Below are positions 33,932 to 41,144 of a DNA stretch of 41,144 nucleotides, one piece after another. Within the stretch, counting starts at the first letter, position 1, and each line of letters begins with the position of its first letter. The translations under genes and the position numbers were made by a program. This DNA is from Pseudomonadaceae bacterium (GTDB taxonomy: Bacteria; Pseudomonadota; Gammaproteobacteria; Pseudomonadales; Pseudomonadaceae), in contig JAIERD010000396.1 of assembly GCA_019747155.1 (NCBI GenBank), positions 1 to 41,144 of the forward strand, written 5' to 3'. The notes under the pieces are model-generated. The model did no database searches. It was not told the DNA's origin and saw nothing but the letters and a program-made list of their open reading frames with translations.

Positions 33932-33970
33932 AAATGGGTTCTTAATCGAGCCGGTGCATCGCCTTTATTA

Positions 33971-35287
33971 TCAGTAGCGATAGTGCAGCAACGCCGCCGG
34001 CAGCGCCGTGCTGGCAAAGCCGATAAAGAGCGCCAGACAGGCCGGGAGTATCAGCCACCAGATGGACGCGGCCATTTCCGGCAGGTGCTGACGGCGCTCG
34101 CTCAGACTCAAGCACGCGGCGCACAGGCTGCTGGCGAGCAAGGCACCGGCCAGAATGTCCGTTGGCCAATGCACACCCAGATAGACCCGCGACAGGGCGA
34201 TGGCGCTGGCCGGCAAGCTGGCCAGCAGCAGCCAGGTCAGGCGCCAGCGTGGCGGTTGGCCGCGTCCCGCCAGCACGCCGAGCACCAGGCAGAAGGCAAA
34301 GGCTGCCGAGCTATGCCCGCTGGGCAAGCTGAAGCTGTGCAGGGGGTCCAGCAAAATGTCGGGGCGTGGGCGCGCCAGCAGGTGCTTCAAGGCGCTGTTG
34401 GCCAGCGCGGTCAGCAGCAGGGTGCTGGCGGCGAAGAGGGCGATGCGCCATTTGCGCGCCAGCAGCAAAAGCAGGCAGAGCAAACTGCCAGCAGCGAGTT
34501 GCGTGCTGAAATCGCCGAGCCGCGTCAGCAGCACCATCAGGCTGTCCATCTCAGGACTGCGCTGGGCTTGCACCAGGCTCATCAGACCCTGGTCGAAATC
34601 GCTTAGGTGACGCCAGCCCAGCAGCAAGCTCAACAGCAGTAAGGCGCCCAGGCCGCTGGTCACGGCGGCGGCGCGGGGTTGTTGGCGCAGACCGTTGTGG
34701 ATGCTCAGCAGCACCAGGACCGCCAAAGCCGCCGCAACTACTGCGGCCTGGCCCCAGAAGCCTTGGCTCAGTGGCAGGCGCATGGCCGCGCCGGTGGCCC
34801 AGCCGGGCACTAGATACGCCACCGACCAGCCGGCGCCGGCCAGCAAGCTGACGGCGCTAAAACGCGCCAGTGGCATCTTCAACATGCCCGCCACCATCGG
34901 CAAAAACGGTCGCAGCGGGCCGATAAACCGTCCCACCAGCAGGCTGCCGATGCCATAGCGCTGCATATAGGTTTCGGCGCCGTCCAGCCACTGCGGATGG
35001 CTGCGCAGCAGGGGCAGGCGTCGAATCCGTTGTTGAAAACGCCGGCCCAGAGCGTAGGACAACAGATCGCCGAGCAAGCCGCCTGTGTAGGCCAGCAGCA
35101 AGGTTTCGCCGAGCGTTAACACCCCGCCGCCGGCCAGTACGCCAACCCCAAAGAGCAAAATGGTGCCCGGCACCAGAATACCCACCAGGGCCAGGCATTC
35201 GCCGCAGGCCAGTAAAAAAACCGCCAGACCCAGCCATTCGGGATGGGCGCCGAGCCAGCCGGTGAGGCTGTCGAACCACTGCAACAT
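33971..35287 (-). CDS. DedA-family / PAP2-phosphatase fusion membrane protein
   Basis: A 438-residue two-domain membrane protein. Residues 1-190 are DedA-like: GILVPGTILLFGVGVLAG near residue 36 and the signature VGRFIGPLRPFLPMVAG near residue 118, typical of the undecaprenyl/phosphatidylethanolamine flippase family. Residues 220-430 are PAP2-like with KHLLARPRPD, SLPSGHSSAAF and SRVYLGVHWPTDILAG. A flippase joined to a lipid phosphatase suggests handling of C55-PP or phosphatidyl lipids in the inner membrane. This fusion is known in Pseudomonas. The start at 35287 has only a weak GAG upstream. Confidence 0.9.
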   Translation of the reverse strand: MLQWFDSLTGWLGAHPEWLGLAVFLLACGECLALVGILVPGTILLFGVGVLAGGGVLTLGETLLLAYTGGLLGDLLSYALGRRFQQRIRRLPLLRSHPQWLDGAETYMQRYGIGSLLVGRFIGPLRPFLPMVAGMLKMPLARFSAVSLLAGAGWSVAYLVPGWATGAAMRLPLSQGFWGQAAVVAAALAVLVLLSIHNGLRQQPRAAAVTSGLGALLLLSLLLGWRHLSDFDQGLMSLVQAQRSPEMDSLMVLLTRLGDFSTQLAAGSLLCLLLLLARKWRIALFAASTLLLTALANSALKHLLARPRPDILLDPLHSFSLPSGHSSAAFAFCLVLGVLAGRGQPPRWRLTWLLLASLPASAIALSRVYLGVHWPTDILAGALLASSLCAACLSLSERRQHLPEMAASIWWLILPACLALFIGFASTALPAALLHYRY

Positions 35288-35476
35288 AAGTTTTTTCTCG
35301 GTGGGCGAGGGTGAGTCGCGCCGCTTGAATGTTTGGCTCTGCCGGGCAGACGCACAGGGGGCATTGCTCGGCGACCGTGATTACGCAAACTAAGGGTGGG
35401 ATCGTGAACTGCGGGCTGTCGCCGGTGGGCGGCGCGGCATAGTCTGGCGGCCATCATAACAATAAGAGTGCAACTC

Positions 35477-36355
35477 ATGGCTGAACGAGCGCGGGTTAGC
35501 AGTGCCCATATCTCGCCGAGTGCGCACTACACCGGCTATGTGTGGTATCGCCATCAGCTGGCCGATCCGGCCTTCGCCACCGATCTGGGGCGTTGGATTC
35601 ACGGCGTGCTGCGCCCAGTTACCTGGGGCGCGCGGGTTGGTTTTGGGATTGATCTGGAAAACCTGCTGCTGCAGCGCCATCTGCTGATCGATGCCCGTTT
35701 GACTCAGGCCGTCGAGCAGGAAGGAGTCTGCCAGGTGGTCGAAATCGCCTGTGGTTTGTCGCCCCGTGGTCGACGCTTTACCACCCGCTATCCGAACCTG
35801 CGCTATATCGAGGCCGACCTGCCGGTGATGGCCGCGCGCAAACGCCTGCTGCTGCAGAGTCAGGGCTGGCTGAGCCAGAGTCATCAGGTCAAGGCGGTGG
35901 ATATTCTCGCCAGCGACGGCCGCGACACCTTGGCCAATTTGTTTGCCGGGCTCGATCACACCTTGCCGATTTTGGTGATTACCGAAGGCTTGGTGAACTA
36001 CTTCGAGTTACCGGTGATCGAGGCGTTCTGGACGCGTTTGGCGGCGCAGTTACAAGTGTTTCCCCGCGCGACGTATCTGACCGATCTGTACCCCAATCTG
36101 CAAGAGCATCCGCGTTACCGGCAATTGCGTTGGGGTGTGGAGCTGGTCGGGCGACTGACTCGCGGCAGTTATCCGCTGCATTACCGCAATGCCGAGGAGA
36201 TAGTCGCGGGCTTCAGCCACTGCGGCTTTAGTGCGACCGCAGTGCTCGATCCCGATCAGCACGCCCAGGCGTTAGGCTTGCCGCCGCCGCGTTTGCCCGG
36301 TTTGGTGCGGGTCATCGAGGCGCGCTGCCAGGGTTTAACGGCTGAACAGGATTAA
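35477..36355 (+). CDS. LCM-family class I SAM methyltransferase
   Basis: A 292-residue protein of the leucine carboxyl methyltransferase/PPM group. The SAM motif VVEIACGLSPRGRRF is near residue 88, IEADLPVMAARKRLLL near residue 110, and ILVITEGLVNYFELPVIEAFW near residue 165. Related bacterial enzymes O-methylate carboxylates, but the substrate here is unknown. The ATG at 35477 (MAERARVSS) is preferred over the GTG at 35468, which has a poorer site; AAGAG lies at 35464-35468. Confidence 0.85.
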   Translation: MAERARVSSAHISPSAHYTGYVWYRHQLADPAFATDLGRWIHGVLRPVTWGARVGFGIDLENLLLQRHLLIDARLTQAVEQEGVCQVVEIACGLSPRGRRFTTRYPNLRYIEADLPVMAARKRLLLQSQGWLSQSHQVKAVDILASDGRDTLANLFAGLDHTLPILVITEGLVNYFELPVIEAFWTRLAAQLQVFPRATYLTDLYPNLQEHPRYRQLRWGVELVGRLTRGSYPLHYRNAEEIVAGFSHCGFSATAVLDPDQHAQALGLPPPRLPGLVRVIEARCQGLTAEQD

Positions 36356-36363
36356 ATGGCTCT

Positions 36364-36552
36364 CTGTACCAGTTTTGTGTTGCAACCGTATGTAGCGGTA
36401 AGCGTGCAAACCCGTAGGAGCGAGCTTGTGCCGTTAGCCGTGCCGTCGGGCGTCATGGGTGGCAACCTGCTGAGTTATTTGCTTAGTCCAGATCGCCAGC
36501 AAGCTGGCTCCTACAAGGGGCCGCGCGCATATACAGCACGTAACTGGTACAG
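36364..36552. repeat. Nested inverted repeat enclosing a diverged REP pair
   Basis: Outer perfect 11-bp arms CTGTACCAGTT (36364-36374) and AACTGGTACAG (36542-36552) enclose REP-like units beginning CCCGTAGGAGCGAGCTTG (36411) and ending GCCAGCAAGCTGGCTCCTAC (36495-36514). It fills the gap between the convergent LCM and hydrolase genes. Confidence 0.75.
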
Positions 36553-36559
36553 CGGCCTG

Positions 36560-37786
36560 TTAAGCGCAGGCGGCGGTGGGCAGCATGGCTGGGCGCAGCA
36601 GTGCCGCCAGTGCGGTGCTGGCGTTGGCATCGCTGTGCACGAATACGAAGGCCAGGCCATGGCTGTCGTGGCGCAGGCTGAGCAACGGGTGTTGGCTCTG
36701 GTCGGCCAGTCGCAGTTGCCAGCCGCGCCCGTCAGTGGCGGGCAGTTGACCTTGCAGTAGGCCGCCAAAAAAGCCCAGTTCAAGCAGTTCCACCGGCCAC
36801 TCGCCCGCCTCGCTATGCCACAGGCTGGCGCGGCGCTGTAGGGCCGGTGTGCGCTGCTCGTGGCGCTGCTCCAACTGCAGCAGTTGGCTGCGGGCCAGTC
36901 GGCTGGCGCCGGGGCTGGCGATGGGCAAGGCCTCGCCACGCAAAAAGGGGCTGTACAGCTGGGCGCAGGCTTCACGGCGTTCGAATTGGGCCAAGTGGTC
37001 TGCGTGATGAATGATCACGCAGTCGGCATTGCAGCAGGCGGCGGCAAAGCGCGCATGCTCCCAGGGTTGAGTGAAATGGTCGTGCTCGCCTGCCAGCAAC
37101 AGCGTCGGGCAGCTGGGGTAGCAGTCAAAGCCGCTGAAGCTCAGCAGGCGCCGGGTGTTTTGCTGGTAGCGCTGGATTTCCGCCGGGCTCAGGCGCTGCA
37201 TCTGCCGCAGCAGGGCTTTACGAAATACCGGCGAAACTCCGGTGTCGTGTTGTTGCAGCGGATTGAGCAGGCCGGTCAGGGCCGCTTGGGCAAAGGCGGC
37301 GCTGCGACCCTCGGCGAGCAGCTGCAAACCTTCTTCCAATAGGCGCCGTGCGCCCTGCCGGGCCAGGGCGGTAATCCCCGACAGCAGCAAGCGGGCGCAA
37401 TGCTGCGGGTGGCGTGCGGCAAACAGCGCGGCCAGCGCCGAGCCGTAGGATAGGCCGATCGGCATCAGCGGCGGCAGCTGCCAGTGCTCGGCAAAGGCGG
37501 CGATCAGGTCGGCCAGTTGCGCCAGCGACAGCTCCGGGGCCAGTTGTAGGTTGCTGCCCTGGCTCGGCAGGTCGAGCAGAATCACCGGGTGCTCGGCGAG
37601 CAATTCGCCGACTTCGCCGGCAAACGAGCGAAAACTCTGAAAGGCGCCGCCCAGCAGTAATACCGGGCTGCGCGGGTCGTCGGGCTGTTGAGCAAAGGCT
37701 AGGTAATGCAGGTGCCAGCCACCCAGTTCGAGAATCTGCGGGGCGCCGGCAAGCAGGGCGGGGCTGTAATCGGTGCGGTAGCGCAT
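36560..37786 (-). CDS. Alpha/beta hydrolase with C-terminal PilZ-like domain
   Basis: A 408-residue protein. Residues 1-285 are an alpha/beta hydrolase somewhat like Rhl[14 protein letters not shown] near residue 43, [13 protein letters not shown] near residue 67, the nucleophile elbow GLSYGS (Ser113), the acid in LLAGEHDHF (Asp236) and the His in HADHLAQF (His264). Residues 295-390 resemble a PilZ domain: RHEQR (Arg308, Arg312, the RxxxR c-di-GMP motif), [12 protein letters not shown] in place of the DxSxxG motif, and a final [12 protein letters not shown] strand. The second motif is degenerate (ExGxxG), so c-di-GMP binding is uncertain. ATG 37786 follows GGAG. Possible link: a lipid-making hydrolase gated by c-di-GMP, but this is inference. 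Confidence 0.75.
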   Translation of the reverse strand: MRYRTDYSPALLAGAPQILELGGWHLHYLAFAQQPDDPRSPVLLLGGAFQSFRSFAGEVGELLAEHPVILLDLPSQGSNLQLAPELSLAQLADLIAAFAEHWQLPPLMPIGLSYGSALAALFAARHPQHCARLLLSGITALARQGARRLLEEGLQLLAEGRSAAFAQAALTGLLNPLQQHDTGVSPVFRKALLRQMQRLSPAEIQRYQQNTRRLLSFSGFDCYPSCPTLLLAGEHDHFTQPWEHARFAAACCNADCVIIHHADHLAQFERREACAQLYSPFLRGEALPIASPGASRLARSQLLQLEQRHEQRTPALQRRASLWHSEAGEWPVELLELGFFGGLLQGQLPATDGRGWQLRLADQSQHPLLSLRHDSHGLAFVFVHSDANASTALAALLRPAMLPTAACA

Positions 37787-38088
37787 GGCGAGTACTCCGG
37801 CGGTGCTCCGCCTCTTGTGCTTCGCGCTCGGTAGGTGGCTGCCGGCGCTGGGTATGTTGGCAAGGTAAACATTCGCCACACTTTTGTTTACCTAACCTTC
37901 GGGTGGCCTTGCCGGTGCGGCCCTGGCTGAGTGTCACCGTCTCGCCGGCAGGCCCGTGGTGCGGCGCTTTGCCGGGTAACTCAGCGCTGGCGCGGGTGGC
38001 AATGTTTACCATCCGCCCGACGCTGCTGGGCTTGCGGTGGCGGGGCAGCTATAATCGGCGGCTTTACTTACTTTTGATCAATCAGACC
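37787..38088. promoter_or_regulatory. Divergent region between hydrolase and proA
   Basis: This 302-nt gap contains GGTAAACATT (37864-37873), GTTTACC (37886-37892) and the exact inverted copy AATGTTTACC (38001-38010). These could be operator half-sites. TATAAT at 38050-38055, 34 nt before the proA ATG, is a possible -10 box, but no clear -35 is placed. The rest is GC-rich and no gene is seen; the open frame continuing into it is not supported. Confidence 0.5.
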
Positions 38089-39348
38089 ATGACTGAGTCC
38101 GTGCTCGATTACATGACCCGCCTCGGTCGCGCCGCCCGCGCTGCCTCCCGGCAGGTCGCTCACGCCAGTACCGCCCAGAAAAACCGCGCCCTGTTGGCGG
38201 CTGCCGAGGCGCTGGACGCCGCGCGCGGGGAGTTAAGGGCGGCCAATCAACTGGACCTCGCCGCAGGCCTGGCCAGTGGTTTGGAGCCTGCCTTGCTGGA
38301 GCGTCTGGAACTGACCCCCGCACGCATTGACGGCATGCTGGTGGGGTTGCGCCAAGTGGCGGCGCTGCCGGACCCGGTCGGCGCGATTCGCGACATGAGC
38401 TATCGGCCTTCGGGCATTCAGGTCGGCAAGATGCGCGTGCCGCTCGGCGTGATCGGCATCATCTATGAGTCGCGGCCGAACGTGACCATCGATGCCGCCA
38501 GCCTGTGTCTGAAATCCGGTAACGCCACCATCTTGCGCGGTGGCTCCGAGGCGATTCATTCCAACCGGGCCATTGCCCTGTGCATCCAGCGCGGCTTGGA
38601 GGTCGCCGGCTTACCGGCCGCCGCCGTGCAAGTGGTGGAAACCACTGATCGCGAGGCCGTTGGCGCGCTGATCAGCATGCCGGAATTCGTCGACGTGATA
38701 GTGCCGCGCGGCGGCAAAGGCTTGATCGAACGGATCAGCCGTGACGCCCGGGTGCCAGTGATCAAACACCTGGACGGCATCTGCCATGTGTACGTCGAGG
38801 CCCTGGCCGATTTGGCCAAGGCCCAGCAAATTGCCTTCAACGCCAAGTGCTACCGCTACGGTATTTGCGGCGCGATGGAGACCTTGCTGGTCGATCAGGC
38901 GATTGCGGCGGATTTCCTGCCGGCCATGGCCGCCCAGTTTCGCGCCAAGGGCGTCGAGTTGCGCGGTTGCGAGCGCACTCGCGCGCTAATCGAGGCGCTG
39001 CCGGCCACCGAGGCCGATTGGGGCACCGAGTATCTGGCGGCGATCTTGTCGATTCGCATCGTCGATGGTCTGGATCAGGCGATTGAACACATCAATCACT
39101 ACGGCTCGCACCACACCGATTCGATTGTCACCGAGCACCAGGGGCAGGCCCGGCGCTTTATCGCCGAGGTCGACTCCAGCTCGGTGATGCTCAACACGCC
39201 AACCTGTTTTGCTGATGGTTTTGAGTATGGCTTGGGCGCGGAGATTGGCATTTCCACCGACAAACTGCATGCCCGTGGCCCGGTGGGGCTGGAGGGGCTG
39301 ACCTGCGAAAAGTATGTGGTGATCGGTGACGGACAGTTGCGTGGCTAG
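38089..39348 (+). CDS. proA: Gamma-glutamyl phosphate reductase
   Basis: Reduces L-glutamate 5-phosphate to the semialdehyde with NADPH, the second step of proline synthesis. The 419-residue protein belongs to the aldehyde dehydrogenase superfamily: [20 protein letters not shown] near residue 122, [15 protein letters not shown] near residue 143, and [19 protein letters not shown] with the catalytic Cys near 255. [20 protein letters not shown] and [15 protein letters not shown] close the protein. The open frame extends 675 nt upstream, but homology starts at ATG 38089 (MTESVLDYM). The stop overlaps nadD by 8 nt. Confidence 0.96.
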   Translation: MTESVLDYMTRLGRAARAASRQVAHASTAQKNRALLAAAEALDAARGELRAANQLDLAAGLASGLEPALLERLELTPARIDGMLVGLRQVAALPDPVGAIRDMSYRPSGIQVGKMRVPLGVIGIIYESRPNVTIDAASLCLKSGNATILRGGSEAIHSNRAIALCIQRGLEVAGLPAAAVQVVETTDREAVGALISMPEFVDVIVPRGGKGLIERISRDARVPVIKHLDGICHVYVEALADLAKAQQIAFNAKCYRYGICGAMETLLVDQAIAADFLPAMAAQFRAKGVELRGCERTRALIEALPATEADWGTEYLAAILSIRIVDGLDQAIEHINHYGSHHTDSIVTEHQGQARRFIAEVDSSSVMLNTPTCFADGFEYGLGAEIGISTDKLHARGPVGLEGLTCEKYVVIGDGQLRG

Positions 39349-39985
39349 AAAAGTCGGTATCCTTGGCGGCACTTTTGATCCGATCCATATCGGTCACTTG
39401 CGCGGTGCCATCGAAGTTGCCGAGCAATTGGGCCTGGACGAGTTGCGGTTAATCCCCAGTGCCCGGCCGCCGCACCGTGATACGCCGGTAGTCAGCGCGG
39501 CGGATCGGCTGGCGATGGTCGAGCTGGCGGTGGCCGGATTGCCGCAGTTGCTGGCCGATGGTCGCGAGCTGCAGCGCGCGCAAGCGTCTTACACGATCGA
39601 CACCCTGGAGTCGTTACGCGCTGAGTTGGCCGCCGACGATCAGCTGTTTTTATTGCTCGGTTGGGACGCCTTTTGCGGCTTGCCGAGCTGGCATCGTTGG
39701 AAGCAGTTGTTGAGTCATTGCCATCTGCTGGTGCTGCAACGTCCGGATGCCGGTGGCGCATTACCGCCGGTGTTGCTTGAGTTATTGGCAGCGCGGCAGG
39801 TGCGCGACATCCAGGCCTTGAGCGGGCCTGGCGGGCAAATTGTATTACTTGCGCAGGCGCCGTTGGCGGTGTCTGCCAGCCACATTCGCCAGCTGCTTGG
39901 CAGCGGCAAGTCGGCACGTTTTTTAGTGCCTGACGCGGTACTGGCCTATATCCATGCGCACGGACTTTACCCTGCGTTGAACTGA
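39341..39985 (+). CDS. nadD: Nicotinate-nucleotide adenylyltransferase
   Basis: Converts nicotinate mononucleotide and ATP to deamido-NAD in NAD synthesis. The 214-residue protein has the nucleotidyltransferase motif [18 protein letters not shown] near residue 6, the ATP site ISxSxIR as [13 protein letters not shown], and [14 protein letters not shown] near residue 84. [14 protein letters not shown] near residue 105 matches Pseudomonas NadD. The GTG at 39341 ([10 protein letters not shown]) overlaps the proA stop and is preferred over the GTG at 39326 on length; either is possible. Confidence 0.95.
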   Translation: MARKVGILGGTFDPIHIGHLRGAIEVAEQLGLDELRLIPSARPPHRDTPVVSAADRLAMVELAVAGLPQLLADGRELQRAQASYTIDTLESLRAELAADDQLFLLLGWDAFCGLPSWHRWKQLLSHCHLLVLQRPDAGGALPPVLLELLAARQVRDIQALSGPGGQIVLLAQAPLAVSASHIRQLLGSGKSARFLVPDAVLAYIHAHGLYPALN

Positions 39986-40007
39986 ACATGAGACAAGTGA
40001 GTTACCT

Positions 40008-40418
40008 ATGAGCAAGCAAAAAAATCAACTGAGCAGCGACGAAGTGGTCAAGTTGGCGGTCGCCGCCCTTGAAGACCTCAAGGCCCAGGACGTTCTCAGC
40101 ATCAACGTGCGCGAGAAAACCAGCATCACCGACTACATGGTGATCGCCAGCGGCACCTCCAGCCGTCACGTTAAGTCGCTGGTCGACAACGTCCTGGAAA
40201 AAGTCAAAGAGCAGGGCGTGCGACCACTGGGCAGCGAAGGCCTGGACAGCGGCGAGTGGGCTTTGCTCGACTTGGGCGATGTGGTGGTGCACGTGATGCA
40301 GCCGTCCACCCGCCAGTTCTACGACCTCGAGAAACTCTGGCAGGGCACCGAACAGAGCCGTTTGCAGCACAGCCATGAGCAGTTCATCGCCAGCGAACAC
40401 AAACCCGAAAACGAATAA
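40008..40418 (+). CDS. rsfS: Ribosomal silencing factor RsfS
   Basis: RsfS binds ribosomal protein L14 and blocks subunit joining during starvation. The 136-residue protein (DUF143/Iojap family) has [23 protein letters not shown], followed by [19 protein letters not shown] and [30 protein letters not shown]. The product lies between nadD and rlmH, as in other Pseudomonas. Motifs given are overlapping pieces of the core domain. The C-terminal 20 residues are charged. Confidence 0.95.
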   Translation: MSKQKNQLSSDEVVKLAVAALEDLKAQDVLSINVREKTSITDYMVIASGTSSRHVKSLVDNVLEKVKEQGVRPLGSEGLDSGEWALLDLGDVVVHVMQPSTRQFYDLEKLWQGTEQSRLQHSHEQFIASEHKPENE

Positions 40419-40427
40419 GGCTGCGTT

Positions 40428-40895
40428 GTGCGCCTGCGCCTGATCGCCGTTGGTTCGCGGATGCCTAAGTGGGTGGAAGACGGTTGGCAGGAATATGCCA
40501 AGCGTTTACCGTCCGAGTTGGCGTTGGAACTGGTGGAAATCCCGCTCAATACCCGTGGCAAAAATGCCGACGTGGCCCGCCTGATCCGTCAGGAGGGCGA
40601 CGCCATGCTGGCCAAAGTGCTGCCGGGGGAACGGGTGGTGACGCTCGAAGTCGAAGGCAAGCCCTGGAGCACCGAGCAGCTGGCGGCGGAGCTGGATCGC
40701 TGGCGCCTGGATGCGCGCACCGTCAACTTGATGGTCGGCGGTCCCGAGGGCTTGGCGCCGCAGGTGTGTGCGCGCAGCGAGCAGCGTTGGTCGTTGTCGC
40801 CACTGACCTTGCCGCATCCCTTGGTGCGGATCTTGATCGGTGAACAGATTTATCGCGCCTGGACGGTGTTGTCCGGGCACCCTTATCACAAGTGA
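40428..40895 (+). CDS. rlmH: 23S rRNA (pseudouridine1915-N3)-methyltransferase
   Basis: RlmH (SPOUT class) methylates pseudouridine 1915 in helix 69 of 23S rRNA on assembled 70S ribosomes. The 155-residue length is exact for the family. It begins [16 protein letters not shown]; the SAM knot is formed by [11 protein letters not shown] (near residue 102), [20 protein letters not shown] and the C-terminal SGHPYHK. The GTG start at 40428 has only a short gap to rsfS. Secure. Confidence 0.97.
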   Translation: MRLRLIAVGSRMPKWVEDGWQEYAKRLPSELALELVEIPLNTRGKNADVARLIRQEGDAMLAKVLPGERVVTLEVEGKPWSTEQLAAELDRWRLDARTVNLMVGGPEGLAPQVCARSEQRWSLSPLTLPHPLVRILIGEQIYRAWTVLSGHPYHK

Positions 40896-40988
40896 TAGCG
40901 ACCCCTGAATGCCGCCCTTGATCGCCGCGTGTTTGTCCTCACGCCAAACCCTTATCAGCAATGATTGCGATTGACTAAGAATGCCGCA
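40869..40988. repeat. Imperfect duplication at the rlmH/mrdA junction
   Basis: CCCTTATCA followed about 30 nt later by ATGCCGC occurs twice (40880/40909 and 40949/40981), with TTGTCC before each (40869, 40933). The offset is 64-72 nt because of small indels. The second copy carries the mrdA start. The match is weaker than the thiL/pgpA case. Confidence 0.4.
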
Positions 40989-41144
40989 GCCAATCCGCAT
41001 TAAGGACCACGAGAGAGACTCCCGCCTAGTACGCAAACGGGTGGTGGTCGGCGCCGTGGCGATTGTTTTGTTGATTGGTGTGCTGATCGCCCGGCTGTAT
41101 TTTTTGCAGGTGATTCAGTACGACTATCACTCGACGCTGTCGGA
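40981..41144 (+). CDS. mrdA: Penicillin-binding protein 2, N-terminus (3' truncated by window)
   Basis: PBP2 is the transpeptidase of the elongasome, working with RodA. Only about 54 residues are visible: a basic cytoplasmic tail (MPQPIRIKDHERDSRLVRKR), one transmembrane helix (VVVGAVAIVLLIGVLIARLY) and LQVIQYDYHSTLS, matching Pseudomonas PBP2. The transpeptidase domain is outside the window. No strong Shine-Dalgarno precedes the ATG. It follows rlmH, as usual. Confidence 0.93.
   Translation, partial: MPQPIRIKDHERDSRLVRKRVVVGAVAIVLLIGVLIARLYFLQVIQYDYHSTLS

Noticed and set aside
37414-38088. In-frame upstream extension of proA giving a 644-residue protein
   Set aside because: The extra 225 residues overlap the hydrolase gene and the intergenic region, are Arg/Ala-rich and precede the conserved ProA start.

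Overview
The window is an ordinary chromosomal segment of a gammaproteobacterium of the genus Pseudomonas in the broad sense. The evidence is the gene order (ribD-ribE-ribBA-ribH-nusB-thiL-pgpA ... ribA ... dxs/ispA/xseB ... ppa ... eutCB-eat-exaC/eatR-mpl-ubiX ... proA-nadD-rsfS-rlmH-mrdA), which matches the order I remember for P. aeruginosa around PA4003-PA4056. High GC content, protein sequences very close to Pseudomonas orthologues, and many REP-type palindromes point the same way. I could not run any search, so the species is not assigned. No phage, CRISPR array, tRNA, rRNA, insertion sequence or foreign island was seen.

Layout. 1-8.6 kb: riboflavin genes (3' part of ribD, ribE, ribBA with a degenerate RibA half, ribH, and a separate ribA), with nusB, thiL and pgpA, then a periplasmic binding protein, a retropepsin-like protease, a small membrane protein and a BtuF-like B12-binding protein. 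8.6-11.1 kb: btuB, convergent with btuF and headed by a clear cobalamin riboswitch. 11.2-15.5 kb: isoprenoid genes xseB-ispA and dxs on the minus strand, split by an inverted PAP2 phosphatase gene. 15.5-17.5 kb: ppa, mtfA and a GNAT gene. 17.6-25.4 kb: the ethanolamine catabolic block (eutC, eutB, eat, exaC) and its sigma-54 activator gene, which is frameshifted. 25.7-36.4 kb: mpl, ubiX, a YceK-like lipoprotein, a methyltransferase/NAD(P)-binding pair, a frameshifted MORN-repeat/C13-peptidase lipoprotein, a MaoC protein, lrgAB, a Lon-N-domain protein, a DedA-PAP2 fusion and an LCM-type methyltransferase. 36.5-41.1 kb: an alpha/beta hydrolase with a PilZ-like tail, then proA-nadD-rsfS-rlmH-mrdA (cut by the window end).

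How the parts fit. EutBC is an adenosylcobalamin enzyme, and the same window carries B12 uptake genes, one of them under riboswitch control. ExaC would oxidise the acetaldehyde that EutBC releases. Two good sigma-54 promoters lie in front of exaC and eat, and a perfect 15-bp palindrome sits where an enhancer site should be. The activator gene, however, has lost what looks like exactly 11 nt, so the system may be silenced in this strain. The riboflavin genes supply FMN, which UbiX uses as its substrate.

The most notable non-genic signals are: (1) the frameshift in the sigma-54 activator; (2) a tandem duplication of the thiL/pgpA junction that creates a 26-codon ORF linking the two genes; (3) a 141-bp element with 15-bp terminal inverted repeats that supplies the stop codon of the MORN/C13 gene and has a diverged relative in front of ubiX; (4) several REP families, some nested inside larger inverted repeats; (5) the PAP2 gene splitting dxs from ispA, with both convergent stop codons inside one CTAG. 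I did not find a wholly new multi-gene system.
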